DNA of 64,000 nucleotides from Tritrichomonas musculus. Lineage: Eukaryota > Parabasalia > Tritrichomonadida > Tritrichomonadidae. Under the pieces are notes generated by a model. That model searched no databases, was not told the DNA's origin, and saw only the letters and a list, made by a program, of their open reading frames with translations. This document shows, in pieces, positions 41,219-53,646 of this stretch (its first letter is position 1; each line of letters begins with the position of its first letter). The stretch lies in NCBI GenBank assembly GCA_039105265.1, contig JAPFFF010000002.1, positions 62,001 through 126,000 on the forward strand, in the 5' to 3' direction. The position numbers and the translations under genes are program-made.

Positions 41219-42816
41219 CAGTTTCACATCATTCGCAGTTTCACATCATTCACAGTTTCACATCATTCACAGTTTAACATCACTCGCAGTTTAACATCAT
41301 TCGCAGTTTAACATCATTCGCAGTTTCACATCATTCACAGTTTAGCATCATTCGCAGTTTCACATCATTCACAGTTTAACATCATTCGCAGTTTCACATC
41401 ATTCACAGTTTAGCATCATTCGCAGTTTAACATCATTCACAGTTTAACATCATTCACAGTTTAACATCATTCGCAGTTTCACATCATTCACAGTTTAGCA
41501 TCATTCGCAGTTTCACATCATTCACAGTTTAGCATCATTCGCAGTTTCACATCATTCACAGTTTCACATCATTCGCAGTTTCACATCATTCACAGTTTAG
41601 CATCATTCGCAGTTTCACATCATTCACAGTTTCACATCATTCACAGTTTCACATCATTCACAGTTTCACATCATTCACAGTTTAGCATCATTCGCAGTTT
41701 CACATCATTCACAGTTTAGCATCATTCGCAGTTTCACATCATTCACAGTTTCACATCATTCGCAGTTTCACATCATTCACAGTTTCACATCACTCGCAGT
41801 TTCACATCATTCACAGTTTAGCATCATTCGCAGTTTCACATCACTCGCAGTTTAGCATCATTCGCAGTTTCACATCATTCACAGTTTAGCATCATTCGCA
41901 GTTTCACATCATTCACAGTTTAACATCATTCGCAGTTTCACATCATTCACAGTTTAGCATCATTCGCAGTTTCACATCATTCACAGTTTAGCATCATTCG
42001 CAGTTTCACATCATTCACAGTTTAGCATCATTCGCAGTTTCACATCATTCACAGTTTAGCATCATTCGCAGTTTCACATCATTCACAGTTTAGCATCATT
42101 CGCAGTTTCACATCATTCACAGTTTAGCATCATTCGCAGTTTCACATCATTCACAGTTTAGCATCATTCGCAGTTTCACATCATTCACAGTTTAGCATCA
42201 TTCGCAGTTTCACATCATTCACAGTTTAGCATCATTCGCAGTTTCACATCATTCACAGTTTAACATCATTCGCAGTTTCACATCATTCACAGTTTAGCAT
42301 CATTCGCAGTTTCACATCATTCACAGTTTAGCATCATTCGCAGTTTCACATCATTCACAGTTTAGCATCATTCGCAGTTTCACATCATTCACAGTTTAGC
42401 ATCATTCGCAGTTTCACATCATTCACAGTTTAGCATCATTCGCAGTTTCACATCATTCACAGTTTAGCATCATTCGCAGTTTCACATCATTCACAGTTTA
42501 GCATCATTCGCAGTTTCACATCATTCACAGTTTAACATCATTCGCAGTTTCACATCATTCACAGTTTAGCATCATTCGCAGTTTCACATCATTCACAGTT
42601 TAGCATCATTCGCAGTTTCACATCATTCACAGTTTAGCATCATTCGCAGTTTCACATCATTCACAGTTTAGCATCATTCGCAGTTTCACATCATTCACAG
42701 TTTAGCATCATTCGCAGTTTCACATCATTCACAGTTTAGCATCATTCGCAGTTTCACATCATTCACAGTTTAGCATCATTCGCAGTTTCACATCATTCAC
42801 AGTTTAGCATCATTCG
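41219..42816 (+). repeat. E-punctuated A-B dimer tract
   Basis: After the C-E-E...F-F-E leader the region becomes almost pure A-B dimers, with E at 41916, 42256 and 42528 (spacings of 20 and 16 units). I units occur at 41780 and 41831. This is the most uniform dimer domain in the window and it contains the next two phase breaks at its right end. Confidence 0.8.
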
Positions 42817-42828
42817 CAGCATCATTCG
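42817..42828 (+). repeat. 12-bp truncated unit; phase break 2
   Basis: CAGCATCATTCG follows a B unit and shifts the phase by -5. In an A-B context, loss of 22 bp (the rest of an A plus the start of a B) with AG microhomology would give exactly this product. Confidence 0.95.
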
Positions 42829-42981
42829 CAGTTTCACATCATTCACAGTTTAGCATCATTCGCAGTTTCACATCATTCACAGTTTAGCATCATTCGCAGT
42901 TTCACATCATTCACAGTTTAGCATCATTCGCAGTTTCACATCATTCACAGTTTAGCATCATTCGCAGTTTCACATCATTCA

Positions 42982-42993
42982 CAGCATCATTCG
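42982..42993 (+). repeat. 12-bp truncated unit; phase break 3
   Basis: Same 12 bases as 42817-42828, 165 bp downstream, but after an A unit. A direct 5-bp loss (TTTAG) from a B unit explains it. Phase shift -5. Confidence 0.95.
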
Positions 42994-43758
42994 CAGTTTC
43001 ACATCATTCACAGTTTAACATCATTCGCAGTTTCACATCATTCACAGTTTAGCATCATTCGCAGTTTCACATCATTCACAGTTTAGCATCATTCGCAGTT
43101 TCACATCATTCACAGTTTAGCATCATTCGCAGTTTCACATCATTCGCAGTTTCACATCATTCACAGTTTAGCATCATTCGCAGTTTAACATCACTCGCAG
43201 TTTAGCATCATTCGCAGTTTCACATCACTCGCAGTTTAGCATCATTCGCAGTTTAACATCATTCGCAGTTTCACATCATTCACAGTTTAGCATCATTCGC
43301 AGTTTCACATCATTCACAGTTTAACATCATTCGCAGTTTCACATCATTCACAGTTTAGCATCATTCGCAGTTTCACATCATTCACAGTTTAGCATCATTC
43401 GCAGTTTCACATCATTCACAGTTTAGCATCATTCGCAGTTTCACATCATTCACAGTTTAGCATCATTCGCAGTTTCACATCATTCACAGTTTAGCATCAT
43501 TCGCAGTTTCACATCATTCACAGTTTAGCATCATTCGCAGTTTCACATCATTCACAGTTTAGCATCATTCGCAGTTTCACATCATTCACAGTTTAGCATC
43601 ATTCGCAGTTTCACATCATTCACAGTTTAACATCATTCGCAGTTTCACATCATTCACAGTTTAGCATCATTCGCAGTTTCACATCATTCGCAGTTTCACA
43701 TCATTCACAGTTTAGCATCATTCGCAGTTTAACATCACTCGCAGTTTAGCATCATTCG
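42994..43758 (+). repeat. A-B/E tract leading to the 43.8-kb HOR copy
   Basis: Regular satellite in the new phase. It is mostly A-B dimers with E at 43011, an I near 43.2 kb and C-B pairs, ending C-B before 43759. Confidence 0.75.
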
Positions 43759-46461
43759 CAGTTTCACATCATTCACAGTTTAGCATCATTCGCAGTTTAA
43801 CATCACTCGCAGTTTAGCATCATTCGCAGTTTAACATCATTCGCAGTTTCACATCATTCACAGTTTAGCATCATTCGCAGTTTCACATCATTCACAGTTT
43901 AACATCATTCGCAGTTTCACATCATTCACAGTTTAGCATCATTCGCAGTTTCACATCATTCACAGTTTAGCATCATTCGCAGTTTCACATCATTCACAGT
44001 TTAGCATCATTCGCAGTTTCACATCATTCACAGTTTAACATCATTCGCAGTTTCACATCATTCACAGTTTAGCATCATTCGCAGTTTCACATCATTCACA
44101 GTTTAGCATCATTCGCAGTTTAACATCATTCACAGTTTCACATCATTCGCAGTTTCACATCATTCGCAGTTTCACATCATTCACAGTTTAGCATCATTCG
44201 CAGTTTAACATCACTCGCAGTTTAGCATCATTCGCAGTTTCACATCATTCACAGTTTAGCATCATTCGCAGTTTAACATCACTCGCAGTTTCACATCATT
44301 CACAGTTTAACATCACTCGCAGTTTAACATCACTCGCAGTTTAACATCACTCGCAGTTTCACATCATTTACAGTTTCACATCATTCACAGTTTAGCATCA
44401 CTCGCAGTTTAGCATCACTCGCAGTTTAGCATCACTCGCAGTTTCACATCATTCACAGTTTAGCATCATTCGCAGTTTCACATCATTCACAGTTTCACAT
44501 CATTCGCAGTTTCACATCATTCACAGTTTCACATCATTCACAGTTTAACATCACTCGCAGTTTAACATCACTCGCAGTTTAACATCACTCGCAGTTTCAC
44601 ATCATTTACAGTTTCACATCATTCACAGTTTAGCATCACTCGCAGTTTAGCATCACTCGCAGTTTAGCATCACTCGCAGTTTCACATCATTCACAGTTTC
44701 ACATCATTCACAGTTTAGCATCATTCGTAGTTTCACATCATTCACAGTTTCACATCATTCGCAGTTTCACATCATTCACAGTTTCACATCATTCACAGTT
44801 TAACATCACTCGCAGTTTAACATCACTCGCAGTTTAACATCACTCGCAGTTTCACATCATTCACAGTTTCACATCATTCACAGTTTAGCATCATTCGCAG
44901 TTTAACATCACTCGCAGTTTAGCATCATTCGCAGTTTCACATCATTCACAGTTTAGCATCATTCGCAGTTTAGCATCATTCACAGTTTAACATCACTCGC
45001 AGTTTAGCATCATTCACAGTTTCACATCATTCACAGTTTAGCATCATTCGCAGTTTAACATCACTCGCAGTTTAGCATCATTCGCAGTTTAACATCACTC
45101 GCAGTTTCACATCATTTACAGTTTCACATCATTCACAGTTTAGCATCACTCGCAGTTTAGCATCACTCGCAGTTTAGCATCACTCGCAGTTTCACATCAT
45201 TCACAGTTTCACATCATTCACAGTTTAGCATCATTCGTAGTTTCACATCATTCACAGTTTCACATCATTCGCAGTTTCACATCATTCACAGTTTCACATC
45301 ATTCACAGTTTAACATCACTCGCAGTTTAACATCATTCGCAGTTTAACATCATTCGCAGTTTCACATCATTCACAGTTTAGCATCATTCGCAGTTTCACA
45401 TCATTCACAGTTTAACATCATTCGCAGTTTCACATCATTCACAGTTTAGCATCATTCGCAGTTTAACATCATTCACAGTTTAACATCATTCACAGTTTAA
45501 CATCATTCGCAGTTTCACATCATTCACAGTTTAGCATCATTCGCAGTTTCACATCATTCACAGTTTAGCATCATTCGCAGTTTCACATCATTCACAGTTT
45601 AGCATCATTCGCAGTTTCACATCATTCACAGTTTAGCATCATTCGCAGTTTCACATCATTCACAGTTTAGCATCATTCGCAGTTTCACATCATTCACAGT
45701 TTAGCATCATTCGCAGTTTCACATCATTCACAGTTTAGCATCATTCGCAGTTTCACATCATTCACAGTTTAGCATCATTCGCAGTTTAGCATCATTCACA
45801 GTTTAGCATCATTCGCAGTTTCACATCATTCACAGTTTAGCATCATTCGCAGTTTCACATCATTCACAGTTTAACATCATTCGCAGTTTCACATCATTCA
45901 CAGTTTAGCATCATTCGCAGTTTCACATCATTCACAGTTTAGCATCATTCGCAGTTTCACATCATTCACAGTTTAGCATCATTCGCAGTTTCACATCATT
46001 CGCAGTTTCACATCATTCACAGTTTAGCATCATTCGCAGTTTAACATCACTCGCAGTTTAGCATCATTCGCAGTTTCACATCATTCACAGTTTAACATCA
46101 TTCGCAGTTTCACATCATTCACAGTTTAGCATCATTCGCAGTTTCACATCATTCGCAGTTTCACATCATTCACAGTTTAGCATCATTCGCAGTTTAACAT
46201 CACTCGCAGTTTAGCATCATTCGCAGTTTCACATCATTCACAGTTTAGCATCATTCGCAGTTTAACATCACTCGCAGTTTAGCATCATTCGCAGTTTAAC
46301 ATCATTCGCAGTTTCACATCATTCACAGTTTAGCATCATTCGCAGTTTCACATCATTCACAGTTTAACATCATTCGCAGTTTCACATCATTCACAGTTTA
46401 GCATCATTCGCAGTTTCACATCATTCACAGTTTAGCATCATTCGCAGTTTCACATCATTCA
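43759..46461 (+). repeat. 2,465-bp higher-order unit, copy 3, plus start of another
   Basis: Matches 33169-35871 at a nominal offset of 10,590 bp, which is 17 x 624 minus the 18 bp lost at the three phase breaks. Landmarks: F 44116, J 44354, 44592 and 45102, K 44728 and 45238, E 46088 and 46360. At 45782 it has G where 35192 is A. A new unit start appears at 46224, again 2,465 bp after the previous one. Confidence 0.85.
44592..45254 (+). repeat. Pair of J-to-K modules 510 bp apart
   Basis: J at 44592 and 45102; K at 44728 and 45238. A third J lies 238 bp upstream at 44354, as in the 33.8-kb and 36.2-kb copies. Confidence 0.9.
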
Positions 46462-48161
46462 CAGTTTAACATCATTCGCAGTTTCACATCATTCACAGTT
46501 TAGCATCACTCGCAGTTTAACATCACTCGCAGTTTAGCATCATTCGCAGTTTCACATCATTCGCAGTTTCACATCATTCACAGTTTAGCATCATTCGCAG
46601 TTTCACATCATTCACAGTTTAGCATCATTCGCAGTTTAACATCACTCGCAGTTTAGCATCATTCGCAGTTTCACATCATTCACAGTTTAGCATCATTCGC
46701 AGTTTAACATCACTCGCAGTTTCACATCATTCACAGTTTAACATCACTCGCAGTTTAACATCACTCGCAGTTTAACATCACTCGCAGTTTCACATCATTT
46801 ACAGTTTCACATCATTCACAGTTTAGCATCACTCGCAGTTTAGCATCACTCGCAGTTTAGCATCACTCGCAGTTTCACATCATTCACAGTTTAGCATCAT
46901 TCGCAGTTTCACATCATTCACAGTTTCACATCATTCGCAGTTTCACATCATTCACAGTTTCACATCATTCACAGTTTAACATCACTCGCAGTTTAACATC
47001 ACTCGCAGTTTAACATCACTCGCAGTTTCACATCATTTACAGTTTCACATCATTCACAGTTTAGCATCACTCGCAGTTTAGCATCACTCGCAGTTTAGCA
47101 TCACTCGCAGTTTCACATCATTCACAGTTTCACATCATTCACAGTTTAGCATCATTCGTAGTTTCACATCATTCACAGTTTCACATCATTCGCAGTTTCA
47201 CATCATTCACAGTTTAGCATCATTCGCAGTTTCACATCATTCGCAGTTTCACATCATTCACAGTTTAGCATCATTCGCAGTTTCACATCATTCACAGTTT
47301 AGCATCATTCGCAGTTTCACATCATTCACAGTTTAGCATCATTCGCAGTTTCACATCATTCACAGTTTAGCATCATTCGCAGTTTCACATCATTCACAGT
47401 TTAACATCATTCGCAGTTTCACATCATTCACAGTTTAACATCATTCGCAGTTTCACATCATTCACAGTTTAGCATCATTCGCAGTTTCACATCATTCGCA
47501 GTTTCACATCATTCACAGTTTAGCATCATTCGCAGTTTAACATCACTCGCAGTTTCACATCATTCACAGTTTAACATCACTCGCAGTTTAACATCACTCG
47601 CAGTTTAACATCACTCGCAGTTTCACATCATTTACAGTTTCACATCATTCACAGTTTAGCATCACTCGCAGTTTAGCATCACTCGCAGTTTAGCATCATT
47701 CGCAGTTTAACATCATTCGCAGTTTCACATCATTCACAGTTTAGCATCATTCGCAGTTTCACATCATTCACAGTTTCACATCATTCGCAGTTTCACATCA
47801 TTCACAGTTTCACATCATTCACAGTTTAGCATCATTCGCAGTTTCACATCATTCACAGTTTAGCATCATTCGCAGTTTCACATCATTCACAGTTTAACAT
47901 CATTCGCAGTTTCACATCATTCACAGTTTAACATCATTCGCAGTTTCACATCATTCACAGTTTAGCATCATTCGCAGTTTCACATCATTCGCAGTTTCAC
48001 ATCATTCACAGTTTAGCATCATTCGCAGTTTAACATCACTCGCAGTTTCACATCATTCACAGTTTAACATCACTCGCAGTTTAACATCACTCGCAGTTTA
48101 ACATCACTCGCAGTTTCACATCATTTACAGTTTCACATCATTCACAGTTTAGCATCACTCG
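46462..48161 (+). repeat. Rearranged J/H module region
   Basis: J units at 46785, 47023, 47618 and 48111, and K at 47159 (136 bp after 47023). The last two J units are followed by A-H-H-B rather than A-H-H-H and have no K, so they are shortened modules. A-B tracts lie between them. Confidence 0.8.
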
Positions 48162-51100
48162 CAGTTTAGCATCACTCGCAGTTTAGCATCATTCGCAGTT
48201 TAACATCATTCGCAGTTTCACATCATTCACAGTTTAGCATCATTCGCAGTTTCACATCATTCACAGTTTCACATCATTCGCAGTTTCACATCATTCACAG
48301 TTTCACATCATTCACAGTTTAGCATCATTCGCAGTTTCACATCATTCACAGTTTAACATCATTCGCAGTTTCACATCATTCACAGTTTAGCATCATTCGC
48401 AGTTTCACATCATTCACAGTTTCACATCATTCGCAGTTTCACATCATTCACAGTTTCACATCATTCACAGTTTAACATCACTCGCAGTTTAACATCACTC
48501 GCAGTTTAACATCACTCGCAGTTTCACATCATTCACAGTTTCACATCATTCACAGTTTAGCATCATTCACAGTTTAGCATCACTCGCAGTTTAGCATCAC
48601 TCGCAGTTTAGCATCACTCGCAGTTTCACATCATTCACAGTTTCACATCATTCACAGTTTCACATCATTCACAGTTTAGCATCATTCGCAGTTTAGCATC
48701 ACTCGCAGTTTAGCATCACTCGCAGTTTAGCATCATTCACAGTTTAACATCATTCACAGTTTAACATCATTCGCAGTTTCACATCATTCACAGTTTAGCA
48801 TCACTCGCAGTTTCACATCATTCACAGTTTAGCATCATTCGCAGTTTCACATCATTCACAGTTTCACATCATTCGCAGTTTCACATCATTCACAGTTTCA
48901 CATCATTCACAGTTTAACATCACTCGCAGTTTAACATCACTCGCAGTTTAACATCACTCGCAGTTTCACATCATTCACAGTTTCACATCATTCACAGTTT
49001 AGCATCATTCACAGTTTAGCATCACTCGCAGTTTAGCATCACTCGCAGTTTAGCATCACTCGCAGTTTCACATCATTCACAGTTTCACATCATTCACAGT
49101 TTCACATCATTCACAGTTTAGCATCATTCGCAGTTTAACATCACTCGCAGTTTAACATCACTCGTAGTTTCACATCATTCACAGTTTCACATCATTCACA
49201 GTTTCACATCATTCACAGTTTAGCATCATTCGCAGTTTAACATCACTCGCAGTTTAGCATCATTCGCAGTTTAACATCATTCGCAGTTTCACATCATTCG
49301 CAGTTTCACATCATTCACAGTTTCACATCATTCACAGTTTAGCATCATTCGCAGTTTAACATCACTCGCAGTTTAACATCACTCGCAGTTTCACATCATT
49401 CACAGTTTCACATCATTCGCAGTTTCACATCATTCACAGTTTAGCATCATTCGCAGTTTAACATCACTCGCAGTTTAGCATCATTCGCAGTTTAACATCA
49501 TTCGCAGTTTAGCATCATTCACAGTTTAGCATCATTCGCAGTTTCACATCATTCACAGTTTAGCATCATTCACAGTTTAGCATCATTCGCAGTTTAACAT
49601 CACTCGCAGTTTAGCATCATTCACAGTTTAGCATCATTCGCAGTTTAACATCACTCGCAGTTTAGCATCATTCGCAGTTTAACATCATTCGCAGTTTCAC
49701 ATCATTCACAGTTTAGCATCATTCGCAGTTTCACATCATTCACAGTTTCACATCATTCGCAGTTTAGCATCATTCACAGTTTAGCATCATTCGCAGTTTA
49801 ACATCACTCGCAGTTTAACATCACTCGCAGTTTAACATCACTCGCAGTTTCACATCATTCACAGTTTCACATCATTCACAGTTTAGCATCATTCGCAGTT
49901 TAACATCACTCGCAGTTTAGCATCATTCGCAGTTTAACATCATTCGCAGTTTCACATCATTCACAGTTTAGCATCATTCGTAGTTTCACATCATTCACAG
50001 TTTCACATCATTCGCAGTTTCACATCATTCACAGTTTCACATCATTCACAGTTTAACATCACTCGCAGTTTAACATCACTCGCAGTTTAACATCACTCGC
50101 AGTTTCACATCATTCACAGTTTCACATCATTCACAGTTTAGCATCATTCGCAGTTTAACATCACTCGCAGTTTAGCATCATTCGCAGTTTCACATCATTC
50201 ACAGTTTAGCATCATTCGCAGTTTAGCATCATTCACAGTTTAACATCACTCGCAGTTTAGCATCATTCACAGTTTCACATCATTCACAGTTTAGCATCAT
50301 TCGCAGTTTAACATCACTCGCAGTTTAGCATCATTCGCAGTTTCACATCATTCACAGTTTAGCATCATTCGCAGTTTAGCATCACTCGCAGTTTAGCATC
50401 ATTCGCAGTTTCACATCATTCACAGTTTAGCATCATTCGCAGTTTAACATCACTCGCAGTTTAACATCACTCGCAGTTTCACATCATTCACAGTTTCACA
50501 TCATTCACAGTTTAGCATCATTCGCAGTTTAACATCACTCGCAGTTTAGCATCATTCGCAGTTTCACATCATTCACAGTTTAGCATCATTCGCAGTTTAG
50601 CATCATTCGCAGTTTAACATCACTCGCAGTTTAGCATCATTCACAGTTTCACATCATTCACAGTTTAGCATCATTCGCAGTTTAGCATCATTCACAGTTT
50701 AACATCATTCACAGTTTAACATCATTCGCAGTTTCACATCATTCACAGTTTAGCATCATTCGCAGTTTCACATCATTCACAGTTTAGCATCATTCGCAGT
50801 TTCACATCATTCACAGTTTAACATCATTCACAGTTTAACATCATTCGCAGTTTCACATCATTCACAGTTTAGCATCATTCGCAGTTTCACATCATTCACA
50901 GTTTAGCATCATTCGCAGTTTAGCATCATTCACAGTTTAACATCATTCGCAGTTTAGCATCATTCACAGTTTCACATCATTCACAGTTTAACATCACTCG
51001 CAGTTTAACATCACTCGCAGTTTAACATCATTCGCAGTTTCACATCATTCGCAGTTTCACATCATTCACAGTTTAGCATCATTCGCAGTTTAGCATCATT

Positions 51101-51561
51101 CACAGTTTAACATCACTCGCAGTTTAGCATCATTCGCAGTTTCACATCATTCACAGTTTAGCATCATTCGCAGTTTCACATCATTCACAGTTTAGCATCA
51201 TTCACAGTTTAGCATCATTCGCAGTTTAACATCACTCGCAGTTTAGCATCATTCACAGTTTAGCATCATTCGCAGTTTAACATCATTCACAGTTTAACAT
51301 CATTCACAGTTTAACATCATTCGCAGTTTCACATCATTCACAGTTTCACATCATTCACAGTTTCACATCATTCGCAGTTTCACATCATTCGCAGTTTCAC
51401 ATCATTCACAGTTTAGCATCATTCGCAGTTTAACATCACTCGCAGTTTAGCATCATTCGCAGTTTCACATCATTCACAGTTTAGCATCATTCGCAGTTTC
51501 ACATCATTCACAGTTTAGCATCATTCACAGTTTAGCATCATTCGCAGTTTAACATCACTCG
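48162..51561 (+). repeat. 3.4-kb block, copy 1 (second at 59172-62537)
   Basis: Begins H-B-E-A and is rich in H and A runs. It matches 59172-62537 at an offset of 11,010 bp (17 x 648 minus the 6 bp lost at 53092). Landmarks: G 48553/59563, K 49165/60175 and K 49981/60991. Near 50.9 kb this copy has one extra A-B (34 bp), after which the offset is 10,976. K at 49165 follows a C unit, unlike the K in J-K modules. Confidence 0.85.
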
Positions 51562-53091
51562 CAGTTTCACATCATTCACAGTTTCACATCATTCGCAGTT
51601 TAGCATCATTCGCAGTTTCACATCATTCACAGTTTAGCATCATTCGCAGTTTCACATCATTCACAGTTTAGCATCATTCGCAGTTTCACATCATTCACAG
51701 TTTAGCATCATTCGCAGTTTCACATCATTCACAGTTTAGCATCATTCACAGTTTCACATCATTCACAGTTTCACATCATTCGCAGTTTCACATCATTCAC
51801 AGTTTCACATCATTCGCAGTTTCACATCATTCACAGTTTCACATCATTCACAGTTTCACATCATTCACAGTTTAGCATCATTCGCAGTTTCACATCATTC
51901 ACAGTTTAGCATCATTCGCAGTTTCACATCATTCACAGTTTAACATCATTCACAGTTTAACATCATTCGCAGTTTCACATCATTCACAGTTTAGCATCAT
52001 TCGCAGTTTCACATCATTCACAGTTTAGCATCATTCGCAGTTTAGCATCATTCACAGTTTAACATCATTCACAGTTTAACATCATTCGCAGTTTCACATC
52101 ATTCACAGTTTAGCATCATTCGCAGTTTCACATCATTCACAGTTTAGCATCATTCGCAGTTTCACATCATTCACAGTTTAGCATCATTCGCAGTTTCACA
52201 TCATTCACAGTTTAACATCATTCGCAGTTTCACATCATTCACAGTTTAGCATCATTCGCAGTTTCACATCATTCACAGTTTAGCATCATTCGCAGTTTCA
52301 CATCATTCACAGTTTAGCATCATTCGCAGTTTCACATCATTCACAGTTTAGCATCATTCGCAGTTTCACATCATTCACAGTTTCACATCATTCGCAGTTT
52401 CACATCATTCACAGTTTCACATCATTCGCAGTTTCACATCATTCACAGTTTAGCATCATTCGCAGTTTCACATCATTCACAGTTTAGCATCATTCGCAGT
52501 TTCACATCATTCACAGTTTCACATCATTCACAGTTTAGCATCATTCGCAGTTTCACATCATTCACAGTTTAGCATCATTCGCAGTTTCACATCATTCACA
52601 GTTTCACATCATTCGCAGTTTCACATCATTCACAGTTTCACATCATTCGCAGTTTCACATCATTCACAGTTTAGCATCATTCGCAGTTTCACATCATTCA
52701 CAGTTTCACATCATTCACAGTTTCACATCATTCACAGTTTCACATCATTCACAGTTTAGCATCATTCGCAGTTTCACATCATTCACAGTTTAGCATCATT
52801 CGCAGTTTCACATCATTCACAGTTTCACATCATTCGCAGTTTCACATCATTCACAGTTTCACATCACTCGCAGTTTCACATCATTCACAGTTTAGCATCA
52901 TTCGCAGTTTCACATCATTCACAGTTTAGCATCATTCGCAGTTTCACATCATTCACAGTTTAGCATCATTCGCAGTTTCACATCATTCACAGTTTAACAT
53001 CATTCGCAGTTTCACATCATTCACAGTTTAGCATCATTCGCAGTTTCACATCATTCACAGTTTAGCATCATTCGCAGTTTCACATCATTCA
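51562..53091 (+). repeat. A-B/D region, tandemly repeated downstream
   Basis: 51562-52513 copies 16832-17783. 52055-53091 (61 units) copies 53239-54275: E 52072/53256, E 52208/53392, D 52378/53562, I 52854/54038 and E 52990/54174. The second match ends exactly at the 11-bp stub. Confidence 0.8.
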
Positions 53092-53102
53092 CACATCATT
53101 CA
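53092..53102 (+). repeat. 11-bp truncated unit; phase break 4
   Basis: CACATCATTCA follows a full A unit and precedes B, shifting the phase by -6 (1 to 12 modulo 17). In A-B context a 23-bp loss with CA microhomology would produce it. It lies at the right end of the 52055-53091 match. Confidence 0.95.
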
Positions 53103-53646
53103 CAGTTTAGCATCATTCGCAGTTTCACATCATTCACAGTTTAGCATCATTCGCAGTTTCACATCATTCACAGTTTAGCATCATTCGCAGTTTCACATCA
53201 TTCACAGTTTAGCATCATTCGCAGTTTAACATCATTCACAGTTTAACATCATTCACAGTTTAACATCATTCGCAGTTTCACATCATTCACAGTTTAGCAT
53301 CATTCGCAGTTTCACATCATTCACAGTTTAGCATCATTCGCAGTTTCACATCATTCACAGTTTAGCATCATTCGCAGTTTCACATCATTCACAGTTTAAC
53401 ATCATTCGCAGTTTCACATCATTCACAGTTTAGCATCATTCGCAGTTTCACATCATTCACAGTTTAGCATCATTCGCAGTTTCACATCATTCACAGTTTA
53501 GCATCATTCGCAGTTTCACATCATTCACAGTTTAGCATCATTCGCAGTTTCACATCATTCACAGTTTCACATCATTCGCAGTTTCACATCATTCACAGTT
53601 TCACATCATTCGCAGTTTCACATCATTCACAGTTTAGCATCATTCG
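53103..53646 (+). repeat. A-B tract after phase break 4
   Basis: Alternating A-B dimers with F-F-E at 53222-53272 and E at 53392, then D-A-D. From 53239 it is the second copy of the segment starting at 52055. Only satellite units. Confidence 0.8.

Noticed and set aside
40462-53102. Attachment or integration sites at the phase breaks
   Set aside because: Nothing is inserted; the stubs are shortened units and are better explained by microhomology deletion or block joining.
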